Source: CAZEPJ01 sp964514105 (GTDB lineage Bacteria; Desulfobacterota; Desulfocorpusculales; Desulfocorpusculum). Taken from it: a stretch of 41,302 bases of DNA. Below the pieces are notes generated by a model. That model was not told the DNA's origin. It was given only the letters and a program-made list of their open reading frames with translations, and made no database searches. Position numbers and translations under genes: made by a program. Below, one piece after another: positions 1 to 7,626 of this stretch; position 1 is the stretch's first letter; every line of letters starts with the position of its first letter. The stretch lies in NCBI GenBank assembly GCA_964514105.1, contig CAZEPJ010000042.1, positions 1-41,302 of the forward strand, given 5' to 3'.

Positions 1-1228
1 GGAACCGGGGCTTCAGGCGCAGCGCCAGGACCAGGCCGAGGACGCTCGCCGCGGCGAGGCAGAGGAACACCTGCCGGTAACTGCGAACCAGATCGAAGAT
101 GTGACCCGCCGCCACCGGCCCCAGGGCCCCGCCCAGGGTCCCGCTGAACACCACGATGCCGATGAGGACGCCGTGGGACCCCATCCCGAACAGTTCGGCC
201 ACCGTGGGGGAGATGGCCGTGAAGAAGCCGCCGTGTCCCACCCCGTACACCACCGCAAACAGATAAAGCATCCAGCTGCTTTCGGCGGCCTGCAACCAGA
301 GGAAGTCGGCGATCAGGATCAGGAGGCACAGGTGCATGGTCCTTCTGCTCCCGAACCGGTCCACGCACAGCCCGGTGAGGAAGCGGCCGCCGATGCTCGC
401 CCCGCCGATGGTGGACAGGACGCCCGCCGACTGGATGGGGTCCAGACCCAGGTCCGAGGCATGGGGCACAATGTGCACCAGGATGGTCATCAGACAGCCC
501 ACCCCCAGGCAGTTGATGGCGCAGACCAGCCACAGTTGACCGCTTCTCAGTGCGTCTCGGAGACAGATGGAGCCGTCCCCCGCCAGGCCCTGCCCCCCCG
601 ATGGGCCCCGATCTCCGTCCGGCCACTGCCCCCTGCGCATGGGGTCTCGGTGGAGCAACTGCCCGGACCCGGCGATGAACACAAAGGCGGTGAGGCCGAG
701 ATACACAGCCGCCTCCCGCCAGCCGAAGCTCGCGATGAGGAGGCTGCCCAGAAGGGGCATCAGGAGCTGCCCCGCGCCGGCGCCCATCTTGACCACTCCG
801 GTCATGACACCCCGGCGCCGGACGAACCACCTGGCCGTGGTGGTCAGGGCGATGACGTCGATGGAGCTCAGGCCCGCCCCCACGATCAGGCCCAGAAAGA
901 GGTACAGCTGCCATACGGAATGGAGCTGCGAGAACAGGGCGTAGCCGCAGCCGAAGGAAAGACCGGTCACGGCCATGATGAGCCGGGGGCCGAATCGATC
1001 GTTCAGCTTGCCCACCAGGATACCCAGAAGCCCCATGAGCAGGAAGGCCGTGGCCGATGCGCCAGAAACGGCCGCCCGGGACCATCCGAATTCCGCCAGG
1101 AGAGGTTTGAAGAACACGCCGAAGGCCACGTACGTCCCGATCCCCACCCCCTGAAAAAGGAAACAGGCGAACACGATCATGTGCCCGTAAAACCACCCGG
1201 ACGCCCTCCTCCCGTTCACCGTCCCCAT
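1..1228 (-). CDS. MFS transporter, OFA/monocarboxylate-like, C-terminus cut by window edge
   Basis: A long minus-strand frame reads as a major facilitator superfamily permease and continues past base 1, so about 409 codons are visible. Hydrophobic segments occur throughout. The first ends in a GVGIGTYVAFGVFFKPLL-type stretch, the loop between helices 2 and 3 carries GKLNDRFGPR (the MFS G-x-x-x-D-R-x-G motif), and a second-half repeat carries GLCVDRFGSRR. This pattern resembles oxalate/formate and monocarboxylate carriers (OFA/MCT-like), inner-membrane carriers of small organic anions; the substrate cannot be told. The ATG at 1228 was chosen because a G-rich stretch lies about six bases upstream; a GTG at 1234 is an alternative. 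The gene faces away from the biosynthetic-looking locus on its right, so no functional link is implied. Confidence 0.85.
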   Translation of the reverse strand, partial: MGTVNGRRASGWFYGHMIVFACFLFQGVGIGTYVAFGVFFKPLLAEFGWSRAAVSGASATAFLLMGLLGILVGKLNDRFGPRLIMAVTGLSFGCGYALFSQLHSVWQLYLFLGLIVGAGLSSIDVIALTTTARWFVRRRGVMTGVVKMGAGAGQLLMPLLGSLLIASFGWREAAVYLGLTAFVFIAGSGQLLHRDPMRRGQWPDGDRGPSGGQGLAGDGSICLRDALRSGQLWLVCAINCLGVGCLMTILVHIVPHASDLGLDPIQSAGVLSTIGGASIGGRFLTGLCVDRFGSRRTMHLCLLILIADFLWLQAAESSWMLYLFAVVYGVGHGGFFTAISPTVAELFGMGSHGVLIGIVVFSGTLGGALGPVAAGHIFDLVRSYRQVFLCLAAASVLGLVLALRLKPRF

Positions 1229-1663
1229 CCACACCCCCCGGCCATCGGATGCCCACCGCAGGCGGATCCCCGTGATTACCCGTATTGTCGCATCCCTTCC
1301 CCCCTCCCGGAGCCGCCGGAGGGCGCAAAGGGCTTCACCTTCCGCATCGGGGAATGAGGGCTTCGCGGGCCCCTCGGGCCCGATTGCTCGGCTCGGAATG
1401 CCATGCAACTTGGCACAGAGCAACGACAAATGCAACCCCCGGGCGGGCACGGTGCTGGGGCGACCCGCCGTCTCCGGGCCCCGCATTCCAGGGGCCGGGG
1501 GGCATTTGACGGGGAGGCGCGATGCGTGTACGGTGGGGCCATGGCCGCCCCCGGGCGGCTGGAACGGTTCCGACGGCCCTCGCCGGCAGGGATGCGTGCG
1601 ACGCCCCGGCTTTGCGGCAAATGGGTCGGGAGGCGTTCAATCCGATCCTCAAGGGGCGGTCCC
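1229..1663. other. Divergent intergenic region between MFS gene and small ORF
   Basis: 435 bases between a minus-strand and a plus-strand gene. Long open frames cross it on both strands, but their predicted products are rich in Arg, Gly and Pro with no recognisable fold, so I regard them as by-products of high GC. A weak forward promoter candidate is listed separately. No convincing RNA gene, repeat or terminator was found. Confidence 0.5.
1506..1534 (+). promoter_or_regulatory. Weak sigma-70-like promoter candidate upstream of small ORF
   Basis: TTGACG at 1506-1511 matches five of six -35 bases. Seventeen bases later TACGGT at 1529-1534 is a poor -10 (three of six). It lies about 130 bases before the small ORF at 1664. 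The spacing is ideal but the -10 is weak, so this is only a candidate. Confidence 0.3.
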
Positions 1664-1828
1664 ATGAGAATCTTCCATGAGTCCCACCTCCGCTGCAGGA
1701 CGCTGGCCTTGGTCAACGCCAACGTGGCTCGGGCCGAGAATCGAAGCGGACCCATCTGGTTTCTTCTCCCCCCGGTGGTCGGGCCCATGGCGACCCTGGC
1801 CCTGACCTTGGCCTCCAAGGGCAGATGA
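1664..1828 (+). CDS. Small ORF (54 aa) coupled to the asparagine-synthetase-like gene; possible precursor peptide
   Basis: ATG at 1664 is preceded by AAGGGG (1651-1656), and the TGA overlaps the ATG of the next gene (ATGA at 1825-1828), suggesting translational coupling. The product is 54 residues: a basic N-terminal part with one cysteine (near residue 11), then a hydrophobic Pro-rich stretch (IWFLLPPVVGP, about residues 31-41) and a hydrophobic tail ending in SKGR. Most third codon positions are G or C, as in neighbouring genes. I recognise no family. Its position next to an amide-forming enzyme makes a ribosomal precursor peptide attractive, but it lacks a lasso-type core (no acidic residue seven to nine positions after the obvious Gly) and no leader motif is recognised. 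It could also be a small membrane protein or spurious. Confidence 0.4.
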   Translation: MRIFHESHLRCRTLALVNANVARAENRSGPIWFLLPPVVGPMATLALTLASKGR

Positions 1829-3660
1829 CGCGGCCGTCTGCATGGGAGGGACCGTCGAACTTCTTCGGCCTGGTCATGCGAAGGGGGGCTGCGGACGTGT
1901 CCCTTGTCCGGGCCGTGGCCGAGGGGCAAGAGGACCGATCCCGGGTCCCCGCGCCCCGGACCACGAGCGGGCTTCCCGCCCCCGGTGCCTCTTGGGAGGG
2001 CCCGGGGGCCCAGGGCCCCATGGGGTGGGGCGGCGGCTGGCGGCTGGGGACGAGGCTCCTTCTCTGGGACGGCGAGGCGTACAACGGCGACGGGCTCGCA
2101 CGCCTCCTGGGGCTGCCGCCGCCCGCAGCCCCTCCGGCGGTGGTCCTGGCCGGACTGCAGCGGGAGGGCCCCGCCTTCCTGGGGCGGATCAACGGCCCCT
2201 TTGCCCTGGCCCTCATGGATTCGCGCGACCAGAGCTGGTGGCTGGCGCGGGGGCGACAGGGCCTGCGGCCCATCTTCTGGCATCAGGGACCCCGGGGGGT
2301 CGTCTTCGCCCGGGACCTGGGCGCCTTGCTCGCCTTTCCATGGGTCCCGCGGGAACCCAACTGGGAGCGCATCCCCGAGTACCTGGTCTTCCAGGCTGTG
2401 GCGGGCGGGGAGACCTTCTATGCCGGCGTGCGCGAGCTGCTGCCCGGGCAGCTTCTCGCCGGATCCCGGGCCCATGCCGGATGGCGCGTGGACGGCCCGG
2501 AGGCCCTGCCCGGCCCGCGACTTTGGAGGCCCGGGGGACGTGAGCCGCTCCGTCACAAGGGACCGCCCCTGGCCGATCAGGCCTCCCGTCGCCTGGCGCG
2601 GGCCACCGCCCGCGTCCTTGGCCCGGCCCAGGGCCCTGCCTGGATCCTCTTCCTGTCGGGAGGCGTGGACTCGGCCCTGCTGGCGGCCCATCTGTCCCGC
2701 AGGGCCCGTGGAAGGCCCTTCCCTACCGCCACTGTGGTCTGTCCCGGGTACGTGCACGATGAGTCGCCCCATGCCCGCATGGTGAGGGACAGCCTGGAGC
2801 TGCCCGGCCTGGAGATCCCCCTGGATTCCGAAGCCTTCTCCCGGACATGGGACCAGGCCTTGCGCCGGCTCAGGACCCCCCTGACCAGCACCAATCTGGT
2901 CGCCTGGTGGCTCCTGTGCGGCGCGGCCGCGCGAGAGGGGTGGCTCCTGGCCCTGTCGGGGGAGGGGGCGGACGGATGGTTCTCGGGGGGCCTTTACGAC
3001 GGGGAGCGGGAGGTTCTGGCGCGGCTGGCCGCCTCGGACCCCGAGGCGGCCGCCCGGCAGGTTCTCCTGTGCCGGACCCATTGCCTCAACGACCCCCTGC
3101 TGGTGGCGCGCATCACGACCCTCCCCCTGGATCTCTCCCCCCGTCGCCGCATGTGGGAGGCCTGTGTGGATCGTGCCGCAGCCGGCTCCCTGGACGATGC
3201 CGCCATCCTGTACCACGTGCGCACGGCGGGCCAGAGGCTCCTCACCCGGGCCGATCTTGTGGCCTCGGCCCACGGGATCCGCCTGGCCCTCCCCTTCCTG
3301 GAGGACGGCTGGCTGCGGTGGGTCCGGTCGATCCCATACCAGGCCCGCAACCGGGATGGGGTCCGCAAGGCGCCCCTCAAGGCCCTGTGCCAGGAGCGCT
3401 GGGGCCGGGACATGGCCCATCGGCCCAAGATCGGCTTTCCGTTCCCTCTGAGGACGTGGATCCGCGACGGCCAGGTGCCCTTGCTGGCATCGTGGCGCGG
3501 GCTTCTCTTGGAGCCCCGCACCCTGAGGCGGGAGATCTACCGACGGCGGGCCCTGGAGCCGGAGATCCGGTCCAGGCTGGAGGGGCGGGCTCGGCCCGCG
3601 GACTGGCTTCTGTGGAGCCTGCTCAACGTGGAGCTCTGGCTGCGCACCTTGAATGAATGA
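1825..3660 (+). CDS. Asparagine-synthetase-like amide-forming enzyme lacking the glutaminase Cys
   Basis: The 611-aa product has the two-domain layout of class-II asparagine synthetases. Residues about 12-215 resemble the Ntn glutaminase domain (FFGLV near the start, NGPFALALMD near 123-132, RQGLRPIFW near 144-152, FARDLGALLAF near 161-171), but the essential Cys after the initiator Met is absent. Residues about 270-600 form the synthetase domain with the ATP-pyrophosphatase loop SGGVDS (278-283) and a later SGEGADGWF motif. Such enzymes adenylate a carboxylate and let an amine attack it. Cys-less relatives include beta-lactam synthetase and lasso-peptide cyclases, which do not use glutamine. 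I infer ATP-dependent amide formation on an unknown substrate. The ATG at 1825 overlaps the small ORF stop. It is convergent with the cyclic-nucleotide-binding gene downstream. Confidence 0.85.
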   Translation: MTRPSAWEGPSNFFGLVMRRGAADVSLVRAVAEGQEDRSRVPAPRTTSGLPAPGASWEGPGAQGPMGWGGGWRLGTRLLLWDGEAYNGDGLARLLGLPPPAAPPAVVLAGLQREGPAFLGRINGPFALALMDSRDQSWWLARGRQGLRPIFWHQGPRGVVFARDLGALLAFPWVPREPNWERIPEYLVFQAVAGGETFYAGVRELLPGQLLAGSRAHAGWRVDGPEALPGPRLWRPGGREPLRHKGPPLADQASRRLARATARVLGPAQGPAWILFLSGGVDSALLAAHLSRRARGRPFPTATVVCPGYVHDESPHARMVRDSLELPGLEIPLDSEAFSRTWDQALRRLRTPLTSTNLVAWWLLCGAAAREGWLLALSGEGADGWFSGGLYDGEREVLARLAASDPEAAARQVLLCRTHCLNDPLLVARITTLPLDLSPRRRMWEACVDRAAAGSLDDAAILYHVRTAGQRLLTRADLVASAHGIRLALPFLEDGWLRWVRSIPYQARNRDGVRKAPLKALCQERWGRDMAHRPKIGFPFPLRTWIRDGQVPLLASWRGLLLEPRTLRREIYRRRALEPEIRSRLEGRARPADWLLWSLLNVELWLRTLNE

Positions 3661-3679
3661 TAATAGAGCAAGTTAATTA

Positions 3680-3697
3680 AATATATTGCCATATATT
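3680..3697. repeat. Perfect 7-bp AT-only inverted repeat in an AT-rich convergent gap
   Basis: AATATAT (3680-3686) and ATATATT (3691-3697) are exact reverse complements around a TGCC loop. The surrounding 3656-3705 is strikingly AT-rich in a very GC-rich window and lies between two convergent genes, overlapping the stop codon of the minus-strand one. It could be a weak bidirectional terminator or a protein-binding site. AT-only stems make poor terminators. Confidence 0.5.
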
Positions 3698-4134
3698 CAT
3701 TTCAGTTTTGCCTGAAGTTCTCTCAGGCGGTGGCTGAACACTCGGCAGGCCTCCATGGCGATCTGGGGGAATTCCCTCATGATCTCCTCGAACTCGAACC
3801 GGCTGAGCTCCAGCACCTGGGTATCCTCCTCGGCCACCACCGTGGCGGAGCGGGGCTGTCGATCGAACAAGGCGATGTCCCCGAAGTAGTCATCCCCGCC
3901 GATGCGCGCCAGGTGGATTTCCCGGCCCGTGCCGTGGTCCTTGATGACCGATACCCCCCCTTGCAGGATGAGGTACAGGGATTCGCCCACTTCACCCTCC
4001 TGGATGATCTTGCTCCCGCGGGGAAAGGTCTTCTCCCGGACAATGGACGCGATGGCCGTCAGTTCCCGGACCTGCAGATCGGAAAAGAGCGGGATCTTCT
4101 TGAGGTGGATGATCCGCTCCATGGGGCTGAGCAT
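3697..4134 (-). CDS. Stand-alone cyclic-nucleotide-binding domain protein
   Basis: The 145-aa protein is almost entirely one cNMP-binding (CRP-like) beta-roll. LKKIPLFSDL (residues about 10-19) opens the domain, EGEVGESLYLILQG is the middle strand pair, and FGDIALFDRQPRSATV is the phosphate-binding cassette with its conserved Gly, acidic residue and Arg. A C-terminal helix follows. There is no helix-turn-helix, so it is not a CRP/FNR transcription factor; it probably acts as a soluble sensor or regulatory subunit. Which nucleotide it binds, if any, is not visible. The ATG at 4134 has GGGAG about seven bases upstream, and a strong promoter lies behind it. It sits on the opposite strand between two enzyme genes, so any role in the neighbouring pathway is inference. 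Confidence 0.85.
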   Translation of the reverse strand: MLSPMERIIHLKKIPLFSDLQVRELTAIASIVREKTFPRGSKIIQEGEVGESLYLILQGGVSVIKDHGTGREIHLARIGGDDYFGDIALFDRQPRSATVVAEEDTQVLELSRFEFEEIMREFPQIAMEACRVFSHRLRELQAKLK

Positions 4135-4191
4135 TGGCCGTCTCCCGCATCCGGCCGGGCGGTGGGGTTGTCAACCGGGCCGATTGCCAAC

Positions 4192-4220
4192 ATCATAGGA
4201 AGCGCGCCCCGGGGAGTCAA
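4192..4220 (-). promoter_or_regulatory. Sigma-70-like promoter of the cNMP-binding gene
   Basis: On the minus strand TTGACT (4220-4215) and TATGAT (4197-4192) are separated by exactly 17 bases. Each hexamer matches five of six consensus bases. The expected start site is near 4185, giving a leader of about 50 bases. Confidence 0.65.
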
Positions 4221-4313
4221 CCTGGATCGGAGACCTCGGTGGCCTGGGGCGCCTCTCGGCACGGCACCGACGTCGCGGTGAAATGGGGCGATGACTTGAA
4301 CGGAGAGGACCGG

Positions 4314-5729
4314 ATGGACGCCCCGCTGCCTCTGGAGGCATGCCAGGGCGCGTACCTTTACGACGACTGGGCGCAGATTGCCGCCGGCGCCTCCCTGGCC
4401 CGGGAGGTGGCCGCCCTCCCCAGCTGGGGCCAGGAGGCGGATCGGGCCAGGGAGAAATGGGTCGCCCTGCTGGCCCGCGGGGCCCTGTTCAAACGGGCCG
4501 GGGGCATCAACTGGCGGGTCCCGGCGGAGCCCCCCCCCCTCCCCCAGGGGTTGCTGGAGGAGATCGAGGCGTTGGGCCGCCTGGTGGAGCGGCTCCTGGC
4601 GGCCGTGGACCGCGCCCTGGGGTCGTCTTTGGGTCTGCGGCAGGCCTTGGGGTTTCCGGCATGCCCCGAGGAACAGGACCTCTGGATTTGTCAGGGTCAC
4701 GCCCCTGTGCCGTTCTTCCGCCTGGATCTGGCCCTGGATCGCGGATCCCGCCCCCGGCTCCTGGAGATCCAACTGGTCATGGGGGGGCTGGGCATGGCCC
4801 AGGCCCTTCGCGAGGCATACGGCCCCCACCCCCTGCTTCGCGGCACCGCGGCCCTGTACGAGAAGGCCGTTGGGAGCGGCCTCGCCGGCGGCAACCCCGC
4901 GGGGGATCTTCCTCCGGGGCCCCGGCCCCTCGTCGTGGTGGCGGGGTCCCGGAACTCGGCGTACCGACACGACCACCTCATCCTGGCCCGGTGCATGCGG
5001 CGGTTGGACATGGTGGTGGCGCCCCTGGCCTGCCTGACCTTTGACCAGGCCGGAGGCGCCCGACTCCCGGATGGCCGCCGCGCGGGCCTCATCCACCGCC
5101 TGTTTCGCAGCCCATCCCTCTTCCGCAACAGCCCCGCCAGGGCCCGGTCCATCCTGGAGGCCGTGCGGGCGGGGACGGTCCGGCTCATTCCACCGTGGAA
5201 GGACGTCCTGGAGGACAAGAGGGTCCTGGCCCTGGTGCACGACCCGCGCCCCCACCCCGAGGTGATCGACGCCTTTTCACCGGGGGAATGGGAACGGCTC
5301 AAGGACTTCGTGCCCGTTACGCGGCCGGGCTCGCCGGGACATCTGTGCGGCCTTCTGGGGCTGCCCCGCTCGCGCCGCGCCCTGTATCTGAAGAAAGGCC
5401 GTTCCTTCGAGAGCCGCCATCTGTGGGACGGCCGGCAGATCGGGCTCCGGCAGTGGGATGCCGCGTGCCTCCGGGCCCGATGCGAGGGAGACTGGATCGT
5501 CCAGGAGGCGGTACAGGGAGACCCATGGCCGTTCCGCTATCTGGACATGGCCACGCACACCATGAGGGAAATGCTGGGGCACGTGCGGCTGAGTCCCTAT
5601 TTCTTCCGGGAGCCGGACGGCGCCCTGCGCATGGGGGAGCTGCTCATCACGGCCCGCCAGGAAAGGAGCCGGGTCCACGGGGCATCGGACGCCGTCCTGG
5701 TGGTGCCGGGCGCGGGAGGCGGGAACTAG
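4314..5729 (+). CDS. ATP-grasp-like enzyme, glutathionylspermidine-synthase/circularly permuted type
   Basis: 471 aa from ATG 4314, which follows GGAGAGG at 4302-4308; upstream in-frame sequence looks non-coding. The order of motifs resembles ATP-grasp enzymes with a pre-ATP-grasp domain: FRLDLALD then LLEIQLVMGGLG (where relatives have an E-x-N/D...GG segment), GLIHRLFRSPSLF, a LEDKRVLALVHDP segment, then the candidate ATP-binding strand LYLKKGRSFESRHLW, WIVQEAVQ, and a C-terminal LRMGELLITARQ...RVHG stretch. ATP-grasp enzymes join a carboxylate, through an acyl phosphate, to an amine, thiol or hydroxyl. The family assignment rests on motif resemblance only. With the asparagine-synthetase-like gene upstream and an exporter pair downstream, a second ligase step on the same product is plausible. 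It has no secretion signal and should be cytoplasmic. Confidence 0.6.
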   Translation: MDAPLPLEACQGAYLYDDWAQIAAGASLAREVAALPSWGQEADRAREKWVALLARGALFKRAGGINWRVPAEPPPLPQGLLEEIEALGRLVERLLAAVDRALGSSLGLRQALGFPACPEEQDLWICQGHAPVPFFRLDLALDRGSRPRLLEIQLVMGGLGMAQALREAYGPHPLLRGTAALYEKAVGSGLAGGNPAGDLPPGPRPLVVVAGSRNSAYRHDHLILARCMRRLDMVVAPLACLTFDQAGGARLPDGRRAGLIHRLFRSPSLFRNSPARARSILEAVRAGTVRLIPPWKDVLEDKRVLALVHDPRPHPEVIDAFSPGEWERLKDFVPVTRPGSPGHLCGLLGLPRSRRALYLKKGRSFESRHLWDGRQIGLRQWDAACLRARCEGDWIVQEAVQGDPWPFRYLDMATHTMREMLGHVRLSPYFFREPDGALRMGELLITARQERSRVHGASDAVLVVPGAGGGN

Positions 5730-5829
5730 CAAGGGCTCCCAGACAATCGGTGGCGGGCCACAGGCACTCGGCCATCGGGATGGGGCAAGGACAAAGGTCA
5801 CGTTTCACGGTCGCGGTGCACGAGCCGCC

Positions 5830-5844
5830 AGGAGGTGGGGAATT
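5830..5844 (+). promoter_or_regulatory. Shine-Dalgarno and probable ATT start of the first ABC gene
   Basis: AGGAGG at 5830-5835 is followed after six bases by ATT at 5842. The ABC frame is open from 5596 but contains no ATG, GTG or TTG before 6088, which is well inside the membrane domain. Starting at ATT places about nine residues before the first helix, as expected for the family. Confidence 0.6.
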
Positions 5845-7626
5845 CGCCAGGCGCAGAGGATCACGGGCTATCTGCGGACCTACCGGCGGCTCATCGTCTG
5901 GGGGATCATCTCCCTCGTTGTCACGGACTGCCTGTCCCTCGTCCCCCCCTGGCTGGTCAAGCATGCCATCGACGAGATCCCCGCCCTCCATTCCCCCGCG
6001 CAACTGGCCCCCTATTTCATCGCCATCGTCCTGGCGGTATCCGGCCAGGCCCTGTTCCGCTTCTCCTGGCGGCGATCCCTCTTCGGAGTGGCCCGAAGGG
6101 TCGAGTACCACCTGCGAAACGATCTGTTTGCCCACCTCCAGCAGATGGACCGGGCCTTCTACCTGCGCAATTCGGTGGGAGACCTCATGTCCCGGTGCAC
6201 CAACGACCTGGTGGCCGTCCAAGAGATCATTGCCTTTTTCGGCCTGCTCATCGTGGACAGCTCGTTGACCATGGCCAGCTGCCTTGCGCTCATGGCGGTC
6301 ATCGATCTGCCCCTGACCCTGGCGGCCCTGATCCCCCTGCCCCTCCTGTCTCTCACCTTCGTGCATTTCGGGCGCAAGGTCCGGGGCAAGGCCGCACAGG
6401 TCCAGGCCTCCCTGGCCCATCTCACCCAGATCGTCCAGGAGACCCTGGTGGGGATCCGGGTGGTGCAGTCCTACAACATGCAGGGGGTGCGCCGGGAGCT
6501 CTACGCCGCGGCCACCGACGCGTTCATCCGCCGGAACGTTGAGCTGGCCGCCGTTCGGGGGCTGTTCTATGCCCTCCTCACCGTGCTGGCGGGGCTGGCG
6601 GCCGTGGTGACGCTGTGGATGGGAGGGCAGCGCGTGGTGGAGGGGCACCTGACCCTCGGGGGGTTCGTGGCCTTCAACACCTACCTGGTCATGCTCTCCT
6701 GGCCCATGATGTCCCTGGGGTTCATGGTGAACCTCCTGCAGCGGGGGAGGGCCTCCCTGGATCGACTGGAGGCCGTGTTCCGGGAACAGGCGGCCATCAG
6801 GGACGGCACGAAGCCGGGGAGCGGCGATCCGCTCGGCCCGGCCTCGCCCCGGACTCCCGGCGCCGCCCTTCGGTTCCAGGGCGTGGGGTTTCGCTACCCG
6901 CACAGCTCGGGCTGGGCGCTCGAGGACATCTGCCTGGATCTGCCCGGCGGGACCCGCCTCGGCGTCACCGGGCCCGTGGGTTCGGGCAAGTCCACCCTCC
7001 TGGAACTGGTCCTCCGGATCCACGACCCCACCGAGGGCGCCGTGTTCCTGGACGGGTGCGACATCCGCGCCCTCCCCCTTTCTCGGCTCCGCCGCTGGGC
7101 GGCATGGATTGCCCAAGAACCCTTCCTCTTCTCCGAGTCCATTTCCGCCAACGTGGCCTTTGCAAGGCCGGGGGCATCCCCCCATGAGGTGGACCGGGCC
7201 GCCCGCCTGGTTCGCCTGGACAAGGACATGGATGCCTTCCCCGAGGGCTGGGACACCCTGGTGGGGGAGCGGGGCATCATGCTGTCCGGGGGGCAGCGCC
7301 AGAGGGTGGCCCTGGCCAGGGCTTTGCTGGCCGCCCCCCGGATCCTGGTCCTGGACGACGCCTTCGCCCACCTGGACGCCGAGACCGAGTCCGAGGTCAT
7401 GGCCAACCTCATGGGTGCGCTGCCGGGGGTGACCATCCTGTTCGCCTCCCACCGGGTCTCCACCCTGCGCCGGGCCCAGCGGGTGGTGGTCCTGTCCCGG
7501 GGCCGGGTGGTGGAAGAGGGCCCGCCCGAGGCCCTGGCCCGGGGCGGCGGCTACTTCCAGCGCATCTGCCGGCGGCAGGAGATCATGGTCGAGATGGATC
7601 GGTGGGGGGAGGAGGCCGGCAGATGA
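5842..7626 (+). CDS. ABC exporter half-transporter with degenerate Walker B (heterodimer partner 1)
   Basis: About 594 aa from the probable ATT start at 5842. An N-terminal six-helix exporter domain begins with YLRTYRRLIVWGI near residue 10. The ATPase domain has Walker A GPVGSGKST (about 376-384), signature LSGGQ (about 481), and Walker B LVLDDA (about 503-508), where the catalytic Glu is replaced by Asp, then the switch His in ASHRVSTL. This is the pattern of the non-hydrolysing partner in heterodimeric exporters such as YheI/MdlA or TM287. Its TGA overlaps the next gene's ATG (ATGA at 7623-7626), so both are co-translated. The pair should form an inner-membrane exporter for a lipid, peptide or small molecule. 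Context suggests it exports whatever the upstream enzymes make, but that is inference. Confidence 0.85.
   Translation: MRQAQRITGYLRTYRRLIVWGIISLVVTDCLSLVPPWLVKHAIDEIPALHSPAQLAPYFIAIVLAVSGQALFRFSWRRSLFGVARRVEYHLRNDLFAHLQQMDRAFYLRNSVGDLMSRCTNDLVAVQEIIAFFGLLIVDSSLTMASCLALMAVIDLPLTLAALIPLPLLSLTFVHFGRKVRGKAAQVQASLAHLTQIVQETLVGIRVVQSYNMQGVRRELYAAATDAFIRRNVELAAVRGLFYALLTVLAGLAAVVTLWMGGQRVVEGHLTLGGFVAFNTYLVMLSWPMMSLGFMVNLLQRGRASLDRLEAVFREQAAIRDGTKPGSGDPLGPASPRTPGAALRFQGVGFRYPHSSGWALEDICLDLPGGTRLGVTGPVGSGKSTLLELVLRIHDPTEGAVFLDGCDIRALPLSRLRRWAAWIAQEPFLFSESISANVAFARPGASPHEVDRAARLVRLDKDMDAFPEGWDTLVGERGIMLSGGQRQRVALARALLAAPRILVLDDAFAHLDAETESEVMANLMGALPGVTILFASHRVSTLRRAQRVVVLSRGRVVEEGPPEALARGGGYFQRICRRQEIMVEMDRWGEEAGR

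Noticed and set aside
1276..3420. Very long minus-strand open frame opposite the asparagine-synthetase-like gene
   Set aside because: The predicted protein is a low-complexity mix of Gly, Pro, Arg and Gln with no domain, while the plus strand shows clear synthetase motifs. Long antisense frames are expected in high-GC coding DNA.
1664..3660. Classification as a lasso peptide cluster
   Set aside because: The small ORF lacks a core with Gly followed by Asp or Glu at position 7 to 9, and no transglutaminase-like protease or RRE (B protein) gene is present.
3697..4134. CRP/FNR transcription factor
   Set aside because: The protein ends after the C-terminal helix of the nucleotide-binding domain and has no helix-turn-helix.
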